A stretch of 64,000 nucleotides of DNA from Pegea sp. RAD2-039 (taxonomy: Eukaryota > Chordata > Thaliacea > Salpida > Salpidae), in assembly GCA_034620365.1 (NCBI GenBank), contig JAQGEQ010000232.1, positions 372,001 to 436,000 on the forward strand. The letters run 5' to 3'. The translations under genes were made by a program, and so were the position numbers. Positions 34,916-54,659 of this stretch are shown piece by piece; position 1 is the stretch's first letter, and the number at the start of each line of letters is the position of its first letter. The notes under the pieces were generated by a model. That model was not told where the DNA came from and searched no databases. It saw only the letters and a list, made by a program, of their open reading frames with translations.

Positions 34916-37900
34916 AAGCGTTGAAATTTGCTGTTTGCTGGAGTCAGTAAAAAGAACTCAAAATATAGTGCCAAAGGTCAATTGTTTTTGTAACTTAAAA
35001 AATGAATAAAATACTTTTTAATTTGAAAATCAATAATTTGCAATAAGTTTACAAAACCCTGTGATTTCTTTAAAACATTTCTTCTAAATTTATCATTCAT
35101 TTATGTAAGTGCCAATCATTTTAATTTTCCAGACTTGGCTTACTAAAAACAAAAAATTCAATTTTTTGGCCTCATTAATAATTCATTGGGTGTTTACTTC
35201 ATTTTTTTTATTTGAATTATTGCTTTTTATCAAAATTAATTATTTCAGGAAGAAACTAGTAGAGACTAAAGCGAGATAACAGTTTAAATGATTTATTAAA
35301 TCCACGAAAAGTTCGTTTCCTGGATTGAAAAGTTGCTCATTGGTTCATTTTTTTTGGAATCTCAACAAAATTCGTTAAAATATCAACAAATTTATGCTAT
35401 AAATAGTTGAACAATTTGTCTTAAATTGAAAAAGGCCCAACAGTTTGAGAATAACCTTTCTTATAATTTTTTTTGGGAATACAAAATAGCTATTTAAATA
35501 TAAATAGTCAAAGTTTGAAAATGAATAGATTTTTTAAAGATTTTATTTCAATAAAACCTCAGTGATAAACATTTTAAGAGTTTTATCGTTATCCTAAAAA
35601 TCATTTAGAATTTTTATCTTAATTACCTTCAACTAAAGACTTATAGACGAATATTTTTTAGATTCAATTTTGGTTATAATCTAATAGAGACTATAATTTT
35701 TTTATTAAAACTGCAAAAACATTTTTTAAAACTAATGAAGAAAACAAATTTAGTTATTTCTAATTTTATAAAAGCAATTTTGAAATTGAAATATGAGTTT
35801 GTTGTTGCAACAGATAATTATTGAATAAAATACTTTACATAATAATTGATCTTAAAAAAGCTGGCATTTAATAAAAAAATGATATGAATAGAAAATCTAT
35901 TACATTTCTTATAATTTTAAATAACAACTATTATCATCTTAACTTCATAAAATTTTATAAAAAACAAAATAATAATCGTTACAAAAATACAAAGTTGAAG
36001 AAAAACTAAAATTAAATAAGTCCTTAGAAAAGTACTAATAAATTTAACAAATATCTTAATGTATTTTCAAAGCAGAATGTCAGAAATAAATAAAATGTTT
36101 AGCTTAGTTCTTGGATCAAACTTTAAAAACAAAAGTGCTTCATTATCTGAGTAATAAGTCACGAAATGTGAAATTCCAAACTGTATAACATCAAATTATT
36201 AGTAATATCTCCATAAAAATCTTAAACTCTGGTGGATCTTGACAAACAAGACAACTTTTTTCTGATGTCAGGATGTTACAAAAAATTAAATATTTATAAA
36301 TAAAAAATAATATTATAAACATTCTTAGGATTTCTTAGAACAAAATTAAATTCAATAAAAATTTAAAATAAAAATAAGTTTATTTGTTATTCAACGAATT
36401 CTTTACAGATTTTAGAAAACAAAGTCTATATTTTTTGTGAGCTTGAGCTTTATGAGGTAACTGAACTATTTTTTTTCGTATAATATTACTTTACTTATAG
36501 CTTGTAACTTCTTTTTTAGAGGTACTTTGCGGCATTTTTAAGTGGAATAAGTAACTAATGCTTGCAGCCACTAAAAGTAAATGGTTGTTCAGATAATTGG
36601 AGGTGTTAACTCAATTGGTTTTAAAGAATTCTCTCTTTCAAATGACAATGTATCTATCACATAATTTAAACTGTTATTATATTAATAATACTTACAGATT
36701 GGTCATTTCTAAAGCAGATTATTGATGACAAAAGTAAAGTAATTATTCGTTAGATGAAAGTTTTTATTTCTTAATAATATACTACAACTACTTAAAAAAC
36801 TTTTAGATTAATTTTCTTTAATTTTTAAACATATTAAGTAATATTTAGATTATGTACCAATCCTACCGTTAACTAAACATTCATTGTAAAGTAAAAAATA
36901 AATAAGTTGTTTTTACTTTGTAAGAGTTAAATATTAAGAAGACAAATGAGCAACTTTTGACAGGCGAGTTAAGGTATATAATTATTTATTTTTAACTTTA
37001 AAGAACTTTGAAAGAAATATGAATTAAGGAGCTTAAGTAATGTCAGCCATTTTCTGATTACATCAAAAGTTTTTCAATATCAAAATGTATAAATTAAAAA
37101 ATATATTTCAATTAACTTTCAAATACTAATTTTTGTTTGTATAAAACTTTAGATATAAACCATCTTTAATGCTGTTATAAATAATAATTAAAGGAAAGAT
37201 TAAACTGAAAGTTGTTGAATTGCTAAAAAGTTTCACTCTCACACATATCAATTCAGTTTCTTAGAAACTATTCAATAAGATTGACTATTAGTAATGATTG
37301 TAAGTGTCACAACAATATCCTGATAAAATTTCTCCAACTTCTTGATATTTCATCTGCTTAAAACTTCAAAACTTAATCTTGAATCTCTGTAACATCGACT
37401 ACTGTTCTCGTATTACTTTTTAAAACTAATAATGGTTTCTTTCATTTAAATGATTTTTATAAGATTGTAATCTTTTCGTTTAAAATTAACTCTTTTTAAA
37501 ACTTAAATAACTCACAATGGACTAACAACTTGCAATCTGTATCTTGATTACATTAAAATCAACCATTTCTTTAAAATCCAGTTTAAAAATATGATTTGAG
37601 TAATTTTGTTGAAAAGTAACTTATCCTTTTGAAGTTTATTCTCAACTCTACTGGCTGTTAGCTGATTTTTTTTTATCTTAATTATTGGTATTTGAGATTT
37701 ATTTCACTGCAGTTATTTTTAGGGTTATTTAAGCAACCATGCGTTGAAAAAATTAAAAAATTTTAAGATAAAGAAAAACTGATATTGCCAATCAGCAAAT
37801 CATAGATCTACCTAAAAATATTGCAAACAGATAGTTGATGTTTAAAAACGATGTTACCTATAACCTATTCTCAAGTAACGGGTGCAAAATTTGTCTACAA

Positions 37901-37980
37901 AATAATTTCCTTCACCTAGTCTCTAGCAGATGAAAGGAAGTTAACTTTCTACTTGGTCATGGAATTTGATCATATTCAAG
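34916..37980. other. AT-rich intergenic DNA, no gene seen
   Basis: About 3 kb of A/T-rich sequence with no coding exon, RNA gene or repeat that I can support. Confidence 0.6.
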
Positions 37981-37989
37981 ATCTGCCCA

Positions 37990-38345
37990 GTGACCTAGGA
38001 CAGTGACATGGGACAGTGACAATGACCTGGGACAGTGACATGGTACAGTGACCTGGGAAAGTGACCTGGGACAGTGGTATAGGACAGTGACCTGGGAAAG
38101 TGACAAGGGACAGTGACCTGGTACAGTGACATGGTACAGTGACATAGGACAGTGGCCTGGGACAGTGACCTGGGACAGTGGCATAGGACAGTGACCTGGT
38201 ACAGTGACAAGGGACAGTGACATGGTACAGTGACATGGGATAGTGGCCTGGGACAGTGACCTGGGACAGTGGCATAGGACAATGACCTGGGACAGTGACT
38301 GAGGACAGTGACCTGGTACAGTGACATGGGACAGTGACATCAAGG
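37990..38345 (+). repeat. Minisatellite with 13-bp-type unit
   Basis: A tandem array of variants of ACAGTGACCTGGG, ACAGTGACATGGG, ACAGTGGCATAGG and ACAGTGACAAGGG. Three overlapping minus-strand open frames (110-130 codons, all SLSQVTVPGH-like) arise from the stop-free repeat and are not genes. The array abuts the possible SINE at 38350. Confidence 0.95.
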
Positions 38346-38349
38346 ACAA

Positions 38350-38510
38350 CGGGTTGTAGGTTTTCTGTCTGGGTCTACTCCCTGTTAGTGGAGCCTACAG
38401 TCTGGGAAGATATATTTCGCGCTCAATAGGCGGTGTTATATGGCGCGATAAAGCGTATCTTTGACGATGAATTGGGATTCAAACCATGCGTGCAAGCTAC
38501 AATGGATTAA
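38350..38510 (-). mobile_element. Possible tRNA-derived SINE, uncertain
   Basis: A GC-richer block next to the minisatellite. On the minus strand it contains GGTTTGAATCCC near 38470, one mismatch from a tRNA B box (GGTTCGAATCC). It also contains complementary words (GTAGGCTCCAC and GTGGAGCCTAC) able to form a hairpin. No A box or cloverleaf could be found, so a tRNA gene is unlikely and a decayed SINE is only a suggestion. Confidence 0.25.
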
Positions 38511-38617
38511 CAACCAATCAATTCGTTTCTCGTTCATCTCGTTGTCTTTATTACCTATTTGCTAAGAAAATTATGAGAATAACACAGTAAAAAAAACAAA
38601 GTAATCATAAAAACTAT

Positions 38618-38623
38618 TTTATT
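38618..38623 (-). terminator. Poly(A) signal of the TRAIP-like gene
   Basis: AATAAA on the minus strand about 50 bases beyond the stop codon of the TRAIP-like ORF. Confidence 0.5.
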
Positions 38624-38675
38624 TCGAAGACTTTTATAAACTGTTAGTCAAGAAAAAATCCACATCATTTTCATT

Positions 38676-39902
38676 TTACTTTTTTTTTTTTTTTAACTTA
38701 GCAAGGCGGTTGTTAAGAGTAGCTAAGCTTGGCGAGTACTTTAAACTCTGTTCAAATTCATGACGAGATAATAAAGAAAAAGTCTTTTGACCTCCAAAGC
38801 CATCAGATCGGTTCGTACAATTATTAGTGATGAATTCGCCAAACTTTTTTCTTTTATTTTGAGGTGGTTCAACTATTGTATGTTGAAGACTGAAAACTTT
38901 TGGTTTCACAAACTCTTTTTCAACTTTCGCCACTTTTGGTTGAGTCTTTTTCAGTTCTGGGCTGGCACCTAAATCCTCATTTTCTTTTAAACATTTTGGA
39001 GCGGGACTTTCATATAAAAGACGAGACACCACCGAAGATTTTGTATCACTAGGTGACGCTATAGCGTTCTCTAATGAAGTAATTTTCTTCTTTAAACTCT
39101 CAACAGTTCTCAATAACTCCTCCTCACTGAGTTCTAAGACTCTAGATGAATTCTGGAGGTTTTCTAGCTGCTCAGTTATCTGAGCATTCTTTTGTTGTAA
39201 GAATAAATGCTTTTTTCGTAACTTTCCAAACTCTAATTCCTTTTTAGATTTTAACTCCTTAATACTTTCATATTCTTGTTTCAAAGCGATACAAAAAACT
39301 GCTAATTTATGACTAGACTCATCTTTACTTCGATAACTTTTTAGTAATTGATCAACTTCTACTTTTTGCCCATTTAAAACATTCTGTACATTTTTGTACA
39401 AAGTATTTTCATTCTGTAATTTTTTGTTTAGAATCTTTACACTTCTATAATCTGAAATTTCACGTTTAAAAGTGCTTAGTTCAATTTGAATTTGTTTTAC
39501 TTCAGTTTTTTTACTTTTTATTTCTGATTTAAATTTTTCTACTTCTACTTCCAAATTCTCAATTGTATTATGAGATTCTTCAAGAGATTTTAAAGTTTTT
39601 GATAATTCAATTTCAAGGTTATTTATTTTATCAGTTTTTTCTTGAAGTTCATGCTGTATTTTTGCAGTGTTCATTTCATTATTACATCCTTGTCGAGGAA
39701 TATCAGGAAAAATTTTATGAACTATTTGTTTATCTTTGATTTTAGAACGACAATGTGGACAAGTAGGTTTATTTCCACATGTTTCTATCCAACGGTTTAA
39801 GCAATTAAAATGAAATAAATGCCCACAATATAAAACACTAATTTCATCATTAATACAATCCAAGTTATCAGTACAAATAGAACAAAACCCTGCTATTAGC
39901 AT
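38676..39902 (-). CDS. TRAIP: TRAIP-type RING E3 ubiquitin ligase, intronless
   Basis: A single 408-residue ORF. TRAIP is a replisome-associated ubiquitin ligase that triggers CMG helicase unloading and interstrand-crosslink repair. A RING-H2 domain fills residues 7-51: Cys7, Cys10, Cys26, His28, His31, Cys34, Cys48, Cys51. A long coiled coil runs from about 75 to 285 (ALKQEYESIKELK resembles SLKKEYENLKEAR of human TRAIP). The tail has the family signatures VSRLLYESPAPK and GFGGQKTF. The protein ends in AKLKKKKK, encoded by a genomic A run, and I see no C-terminal PIP box (human TRAIP is 469 residues and ends with one). All other conserved genes here have 9-27 exons while this has none. With the A run at the 3' end, this suggests a processed retrocopy that stayed open. 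An AG splice acceptor (TATTTCAG) lies two bases before the ATG. Confidence 0.9.
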   Translation of the reverse strand: MLIAGFCSICTDNLDCINDEISVLYCGHLFHFNCLNRWIETCGNKPTCPHCRSKIKDKQIVHKIFPDIPRQGCNNEMNTAKIQHELQEKTDKINNLEIELSKTLKSLEESHNTIENLEVEVEKFKSEIKSKKTEVKQIQIELSTFKREISDYRSVKILNKKLQNENTLYKNVQNVLNGQKVEVDQLLKSYRSKDESSHKLAVFCIALKQEYESIKELKSKKELEFGKLRKKHLFLQQKNAQITEQLENLQNSSRVLELSEEELLRTVESLKKKITSLENAIASPSDTKSSVVSRLLYESPAPKCLKENEDLGASPELKKTQPKVAKVEKEFVKPKVFSLQHTIVEPPQNKRKKFGEFITNNCTNRSDGFGGQKTFSLLSRHEFEQSLKYSPSLATLNNRLAKLKKKKK

Positions 39903-39909
39903 GACTGAA

Positions 39910-42900
39910 ATATATCTGAAATATTTACAGAATTTTATATTAAAAGATTGTCACAAAGTTATGGAATATATAATATCAAACATTTTATAATATAATTATT
40001 AGATTATTATAAAAGTTTTTTATCAATTTTTAAGTCTTAGTATAAATTCTGTATCAGTTATAAAAGTCAGTTTCTCTAAAAAAGTAGTAAATAATTTAAG
40101 TAAAAATTAAGTTTACTCATATGAAGAAAAAATATTTCATTTTTGTTTAAGAAATATAGATTAATAGCAAAAAATAAAACAAAAAAAATACCATCTAATT
40201 TTAAATGTTTAAAATTAAATATCACTATTATATATAAAAGTTATTTAAAATTTTCATTTTAATATTATAAGCTTTTTATGAATATATTTAAAAATAATCT
40301 TTTTAAAATATTAATTTTCAATTTCAACAAAATAAATTTATAAATAGAAATTTTTGTTCAAAACATTTACTTTCAAAAGAATAAAACAAAAAAATATAAA
40401 AAATACACTAAATAATAATAAATTAAATAATATAAACTAAGTTTTACACAAAAAAATGTTTTATTTATATATTCATTATTTATACATAAAACCATAAAGC
40501 TCTTATAGTAGACACAGCACATAATGGCTGCAGAGAAATAAAAATGTCAAAATACAATCATTCAAAAATAATTAATGTAAAAATTAGTTAAATAGCAAAT
40601 AGTAGAGTTAAAAATAAAATCAAGAAAATTATAAAATAATAAATCGATTGTTAACAAAATTACTCAAATCAAAATTTTTTTGCTCTACTTAAAAAAAAGG
40701 AGGAAATAGTTAAAATTATAGAAAAAAGTGAATAAAAGTGAATAAAATAAAGTAAAATGTTTGTACTTTACTCTAATTGAGTTGGAAAAACGATAAGTTT
40801 GCTGAAATTTTAAAATTAGTAACGAAAAAAAAAATAAAATGGCTTTTATCAAATTTGTAACTTTATCTAGTAGCCATTACAGTGGTATTAGCATTTTAAC
40901 CAATTCTGCTTAATTATTCTCAAATGATATCAATTTTTATCAAATCTTCTTTTTTCTAATCTTATGTTTTTTAATGTATATTTTTCGTGTATACAGCTTT
41001 CAAAAATTACACCTTACTTACATTTAAATTATTTTACTTTCAGTAAACAACACTTTAACAAAACAGATAAATTATCTTCATATAAATATTTTGTTGGATT
41101 AACATAAGTCTTTAAAAAGTATGTGAAAATATAAATTGATCAAAATTTATTTATTTTACAACTTTTTTATTTTGAACTATATCATTTTACCAAACAATAC
41201 AGTAATTACACATACATTATTTATTTTTTATGAATGTTTGCATAGACTTAAACTCCTTCAATAATCTTCACGGTAATTATAAAATATAATATAAAGTAAA
41301 AATGTAGATAATTACAACTAAAAGCCAAAAGATAAAGTGTTGTTAAAGTACGACGAAATTGTTATTTCCATTTTATTTTATCATTACTTGTAAAATGATG
41401 AAAATTATTGATAGATAAAAATCAAATTTTTGCTTGTAAAATAAAGCGGTGCAAGCTAAGCTAGACACAAGCTAAGCAACCAGCAATTCAGAAGGAAAGA
41501 CATTGGTATATTTAAGATAAAATTATTTCTCTTAAATTAGAATTATTATTTTATATTAATCATTAAATTTTTGAGAGAACAATAGTAGGCAGTTATTAAA
41601 TTTTTAAGGAAATATGATGAGAGTTTCAGCTAGTTTATTTTAGAACAAATATTTACGAAAGTTTAGTTTTGCCGATTTAGGATTTTTAGCTTATCACTCC
41701 ATAGTTATAAAACCAGAACGAAAAACTTACAGCATAAATAAATCTCCTCTGGTTAGTTGAGGATGTTGTCTAGAATATAATATTAGTATTTATTTGTTTA
41801 TAAACCACGATATATCTAGCTTGTGACTACAAGAACATTTTGCATAAATCTATGAGACTCCAATGTTATTAATAAATAAAAAGATCAGAAAATGAAAGAA
41901 AAATACTTTTAAAACATACCGCCAGAAATTAAAGGCAATTATAAGATATAAAACAAATATTATAAATAATATCTTATCGTTTATATTAAATACTTTATTC
42001 ATTCAACGTTCTTATATTTATACCTGCAACTTATCACTAGGAAATATCATTTGATAGAATATTACAGCAAAAGTAATTATTTTATTATTTAATTACCTTA
42101 TTCTTGTAAAAAGTCTGAGCTGTATATGCATCTGAATTTGGAATATTAAATATATATTTGCTTCTTTTTCATGTCTTAAAATCAACTATGTTCAAAAATA
42201 TTCAAAAGTATATGCAGTTAATAGTTATTTTTTGTGTTTGCTACAATTCTTTAAAATTTTATTCTTATTAGTCTTCTTGTAGTATTATCAGTTTAAACAA
42301 TTTAATCTTAATTGTCTAAACATTTAAATGGCTATATTTAGTTTCAAAACATTTTGATTGCTTTAAAAGTTACAATTATAGTAACTTAAATTACTATGTA
42401 CCAATCTGTAAAATTTAAATATCAATTATGCTTGACAGAATGAGTAATGGAGCATAACTAGCACCTGCTCATGAAAGAAATAGGCTTCTATAATATTTGT
42501 AGCAATTGTTTTAGAAAATATTTTAAAATTCAGAAGTAATTATCAGCTTTAGTACTCTTAAATGAATTAACAGTTCTAATTGAATTGATTAAATTAGATT
42601 TTAATGAACGCTGTTATCTGAGAATAGTTTACAAGAAATGGTCAAACTGTATATAGAGTTTATGTATCTTTAATGATTCTTAAAAGATTTTTTTGTAAGA
42701 ATCATCTTTTTAAAATAGTAAAAACTATTTAAATCAAATTTTATTTTAAAAGAAGTTGATGTTTCCTAAGAAAAGTTTTTAAAAAGCTTTTATAGATTTT
42801 AATGGTTGTGTGTAAAACTCAAAAAGAAAATATTTTTCTTTGTAGTTTTTATTGAGTTTACTGCTTATTTTACTCAAATAAAAATATATTTCACAGCTTT

Positions 42901-45900
42901 GCACTTTTAAAATGTTTTTTGTTATCTATCTCAGCCTTTAATACAAAAACGTTTTCGCCAACAAAATTTCATAAAATCCACAACAAACAATTTTTCACCC
43001 AACAAGTATTTACTTTTCAATAAACTACTTTAATTTTAAGTACCACAAAATGTTTTACTATTGTTAGATTTGTTACGCTTCAGTGCTTTGGTGTCGATGA
43101 CGTCATACGGTGGGCTCATAAACATAGATTGCTAGTGACGCTAAGCAGAAAGCTGATTATCAAATTTAAACATATTTTGGTATTTGTTGTGACTGAAAAT
43201 CGTGATTAGATTACAATAAACAAATAATTTAATATTTGAATAACTTCTCTCCTATTTAATTATTGAGCTTCTAGTTTTTTAAATATAAAACTTATTTATA
43301 TAATGTTTTCTATAACTTTAAATATTATTGGCGTTTTATATAAAATATTATGATTATTTTTTTTGTTAGTTGTTGAATAATTTAGAAAAGTTTTTTTAAA
43401 TTTAATTTTGTAATTATTTTTTTTTGGTTAAATTTATTTCTAACAGATGTAATATTTCTTTTGAAATTTAGAAAAAGTAATTTTAACTTTTTTTGTGTGT
43501 TGCAATTATTACTTAAACTTTTTAAATAAAATTTTATAAAACTAAATTTTTTGTTTCAAACTACAAAACCATATTTACAAAATAGAAAATTTTAAAAGAG
43601 CCAATATTAGTAATATATTAAAAAAATCAATGTTAAAATGAAGAAGAATTATAAAAAATGAATAATTTGCATAACAACATTCTTTCAAAATAGCTGAGAT
43701 AAAACAATTCAAGTTCTGCTTTAAATACTATTTTTAGAAATATTTGATTTTTAAAACATTTTTTTGGAAGTGTGAATACTTTGAAAGATTATTTTTTAAG
43801 TGTTTAATTTTGAAATTATTCCAAAAATATCTTTGAATCTATCTTATTTTATCATTTAAAGCTGTAGCAATATTTTTTAAGTATCTAATGGCAGCTATTA
43901 TCCTTATGCGTGATAACTTTGTAATTGTCACTTGATTTTTAGGTGAGCTATCATATGATTCACAAACTATAATCAAAGGATTAGCAAACAGGCTGTTCTA
44001 AAACTTTTTAGTTTGATTATGATTAATAATTTAATTTTGTCAGATTAAATTGTAATAATCTGAAAGTATAAGTTTTTATATTAATTAATTTTAATTAGTG
44101 TAAAATGTTTATTTTTTGATTTTTGTATAGGATATCTTTTTAAAGTCAAAAGTAAATATAAAAAGAATGTATTATCAACACCTTTGACAAACAAAATCCT
44201 ATCAACTTTTTTCTCTTTATTTCTCTGTAGTCATATTTAAAAAAGTTGATTATAATTGAAAAGATAGCTGAAAGTTTGTTTATTGTAAATATAAATAGGA
44301 AAAGAAGTTGTTTTGCTATTTAAAGATGATTCATGTTATTATACTTACAATTATTTAGGATATAAATGATAAAACTTATTTAACTTTTATAATTTTTTAT
44401 TAATATTTTATGTATCTTGTTGCTTAAATTAACTATTATTAAAAGATAATTAAATTTTTTATATAAATGATTTTGGAAACATTTATTTTATGTTTAAAAA
44501 AACCTTAAATATTTAAAAATATGAATAATTTTGATAAATGTGATTTCAATTTTCTATCTTTAGCTATTCTATTTTGAAGAATCAACCTAACTAACTTAAA
44601 AGTTTATTTTATAAAATAGATAGATTGTTATAATAGCTTACAAAAGTATGACTAGAGTTGTATTTAAGTTATAAAACTAATATAGCAAGGAAAAAACAAA
44701 TTATGACAGTTTGTTTACTTTTAATTGTTTTTTAAATTAAAAAAAAATAATTGTTGTATGAAATTATAATCATTGAAATAATTGAACCAATTTTTTGCTC
44801 GGTGTTTACTTCTATAAGTATTTTTGAGGAAGTTCTTTTCTTAATATATCAGTCATTTTGATAGAAACAAGAGATTCTGTAGATATTAAAAAGGTACATA
44901 CAAGCATTTTGTCATTAACTTTTTGTTGGTGGTGTACCCATGTGTTCTCCAGATCTTGTTATTTCGTGCCCTAATATTTAAGGAAAAGGCAGTGATAGTG
45001 TCCTCATAGGTCAGTCCTATTCTTGTTTGTTGATATTTTCTGATTCTTAACCAGAAAGAGGTTTACTTCAGGAATTATTGCAAGTACTTCTTTCTTAGGT
45101 ATTTGAAAATATAAGGATTCAGCTAAGAATCCATATTTTGAATCTAAGGTAATCGTCATCTTTAGCAACTTACAGAAATGTTTGCATTTAGGAGAATTTT
45201 TTTAAGTTTTATGAGAAGAATTATTAAAACTGAAGATGTATGAATTACCAACTAACTTTTTATATGTTTTAAATCAGTTTTTATCAAAACTCTATTAGAT
45301 ATTTTGAGATGAAACAACATATTTGTGAAACATTTCATTTTTAGAAAGATATCATAACAAAGAAAGCTCTTGTTGTTTTATGAAAAAACATTTTTGTTTA
45401 TTTTGCATCTTTAAGAAATTTTGTGAGAACCAACTTCAAGCTAGAAACAGTTTTATTGAATTTATACAGAGTTCCAGTTTTAATATTTCCAAATATTTTT
45501 CTTAATTATTTAAATCTATACTTAAAAAATCATGTAGCCTTTAGTGAATTTAATTATAAAAAAATTTTTGCATGATAAGTACACATGACAAGGTTTATTA
45601 TAAAAGTGGTATAAATGTATAACAAAATCTGACAAATAACATTTTATGCTGAAAGTTATTCTTTAAACTTTTAACTTCACAAGTAAACAGTAAATTAAGC
45701 AAATGGATTTTAGTTTTAAAAAAGTCAAATAAAATTGAACTTTTCTTAATTTAGAATTTCATTCTAAAAAATATTTAAAGAATTTTTTAAGTTAAAATAT
45801 CTTTTTTTAACTTTTAATCACTTAAATATCAATAATATTGATTTAAATTATTTCCATAGAAAAATTTAAATTGAATTTTAGAAATTATCTTTTCCGATTC

Positions 45901-46010
45901 AATATCAGAATTGAAAAATTAGTTTGTTGTTGATTTTGAACTTTTTTAAAGTTAATTTATTCAATTATTTACAGAGTTTTTATAAGAAATGTTACCATTC
46001 CAATATTATT
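39910..46010. other. AT-rich intergenic DNA with two composition islands
   Basis: Six kilobases without a supportable gene. Two patches break the A/T background. The first is 43070-43150, with CpGs and a TGACGTCA octamer, which could be the SLK promoter about 2.9 kb upstream of its start codon. The second is about 44930-45080, mixed composition with no open frame, possibly a 5'UTR exon or old repeat. Neither can be proved from sequence alone. Confidence 0.5.
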
Positions 46011-46014
46011 AGCT

Positions 46015-46024
46015 AATTCTTTAG
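46015..46024 (+). promoter_or_regulatory. Unpaired 3' splice site before the SLK start
   Basis: TAATTCTTTAG ends at 46024, three bases before the ATG at 46028. It is either the acceptor of a 5'UTR intron or a trans-splice site, like those before RRM2 and the TRAIP-like gene. Confidence 0.5.
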
Positions 46025-46027
46025 AAA

Positions 46028-53073
<7,046 letters not shown>

Positions 53074-53387
53074 CGTCACACCAAACCTTCGCCTTACTTC
53101 TGTACATTTGCTGCTTTATATGACGTCATCACAAGTGGACATTTTGGCTTTTACTTTTTGTGGCCTTTTTTTTTGAGACTTAGATAAAATTTGATAATTT
53201 TTTCTTTCTTTTTTTCTCTTTTTTTTCTGGTCACCTTCTTAAATGATCACAAGAAGATGAAATGATGAGATTTTATAATTTTTAAATCATGTTATGCTCC
53301 AATTTTACGATTATTCGCTGAATTATGTTTTCTTTTAATTCGTCTCAAAGTTTTTCGTCACAAAAAATAAGGTTTTTTTGATCACAA

Positions 53388-53393
53388 AATAAA
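53388..53393 (+). terminator. Poly(A) signal of SLK
   Basis: AATAAA about 315 bases after the SLK stop codon. Confidence 0.5.
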
Positions 53394-53440
53394 AGAAAAT
53401 TTCAAAGATGGAAACTTAAAAAAGAAAAATTAAAATCAAA

Positions 53441-53633
53441 TAACTACAGATAAGAGATCATTAAGCTCTTAAAGTTTTATAAAAATGACTGTAGCTAAAG
53501 ATAAAAAAATCTCAAACGCAAAACTTCAACAAAATTAATGTAAAAAAATCACAGCACAAAAGACTCAGTTAAAAACAAAAATAAAGAAATACAATTTCAT
53601 TTGTCAACAAATCATATTTTTAAACTTAATTTT
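53441..53633 (+). repeat. 190-bp dispersed repeat, copy 2
   Basis: Near-identical to 34721-34915 in direct orientation. It lies just after the SLK poly(A) signal and before the LINE at 53.9 kb. It is non-coding. Confidence 0.8.
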
Positions 53634-53924
53634 AAAAGTGCTAGAAACAGTATTTAAAACATTAAAGTTCAGATGAAAAAGAAATAAAGAAAAACATGAA
53701 GACATACAAGTGGAGGAGCTTAATTCAGTGTTTGAGGGTCTTTGGATGAGGATGAGGGTTCTCTACATTTAAGGAAAGCTTTTCTAAATGACTTTTGAAC
53801 GGATTGAAGATTTGGAATATTTATTTTAAGGTAAAAAGTTGAACTTTAACTTGCAACGGATGCAAGGTTTTGTCTAGATACTTTTGTGTAGAAGATTTGA
53901 GAATTTGGTATAAAGTTAATAAAA

Positions 53925-54655
53925 TAAATGCAAAGGAGGGTACCTGAAGAGAGCACCTCTCGCTAATACACATTCTCACAAATAACATCTATTTAGTCAA
54001 CAATATAGAAAGCAAAAGATGTAACAAATGGTATTTCGATATCACTCAAAGCATATAACTGTGAACAATTACATGGAATGTTGATAATATAAAAAAGGAA
54101 AAATCATAGTTTAAAAAAGACAATGTTGGCAATATTATAATGGTTCAACTTCTGCTTGAACAACGCGAGTGATTCTGACATGATAATGTCTGATGGCAGC
54201 TGGTTCCATGTACTAATTGTGCGGTATAAGAAAAAATTCGCTCTGATTAATGTACCAGGTGATATGGGCTTATTAAGATGTAATGTGTGTCTTCTGAGTT
54301 GATATAACTTGAGGGAAGGACTAATGGAAAAGAAATCATCAAACTGAATGTCAATTAAATTATGGGTAATTTAAAAATAAGAATTAAGTCGTATTTAATC
54401 CGTCGAATTTCCAAAGTATCTAAATTTAAGAAGCTAAGACGATGTTTATAACTATCGTATTTAATATTAAGTTTCCTGCATACCAATCTGGTAAATGTGG
54501 CCTGAACAGACTCGATTTTTTTGGTATCACCAACTTGATATGGCATCCATGCATTAACATTTATTCAAGAATTGGACATACGTACGAATTGAAAAGATTG
54601 GTAAAGAAGTATGGATCCTTAGAGTTAAAAGTCTTACAATAAATTATTAACTAAC
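53925..54655 (-). mobile_element. 5'-truncated non-LTR retrotransposon (LINE), 3' part
   Basis: The minus strand encodes the end of a LINE reverse transcriptase: KKIESVQATFTRLV, then RLSFLNLDTLEIRRIKYDL and LILIFK. These match the thumb region of jockey/CR1-type enzymes ('IE.VQ..FT', 'RL..L.L..L..RR...DL'). Upstream there is a stop and frame change after YVCPILE, so the copy is dead. The 3'UTR runs to about 53925 and is shared with the copies at 63525-64000 and 100-161. Confidence 0.85.
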
Positions 54656-54659
54656 TTTC

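Noticed and set aside
37957-38349. Three overlapping minus-strand ORFs of 99-130 codons
   Set aside because: They are readings of the 13-bp-type minisatellite in three frames, with no start context, domain or splice signal.
38440-38490. A tRNA gene suggested by the B-box-like GGTTTGAATCCC
   Set aside because: No acceptor stem, A box or anticodon arm can be folded around it, so at most a decayed SINE is possible.
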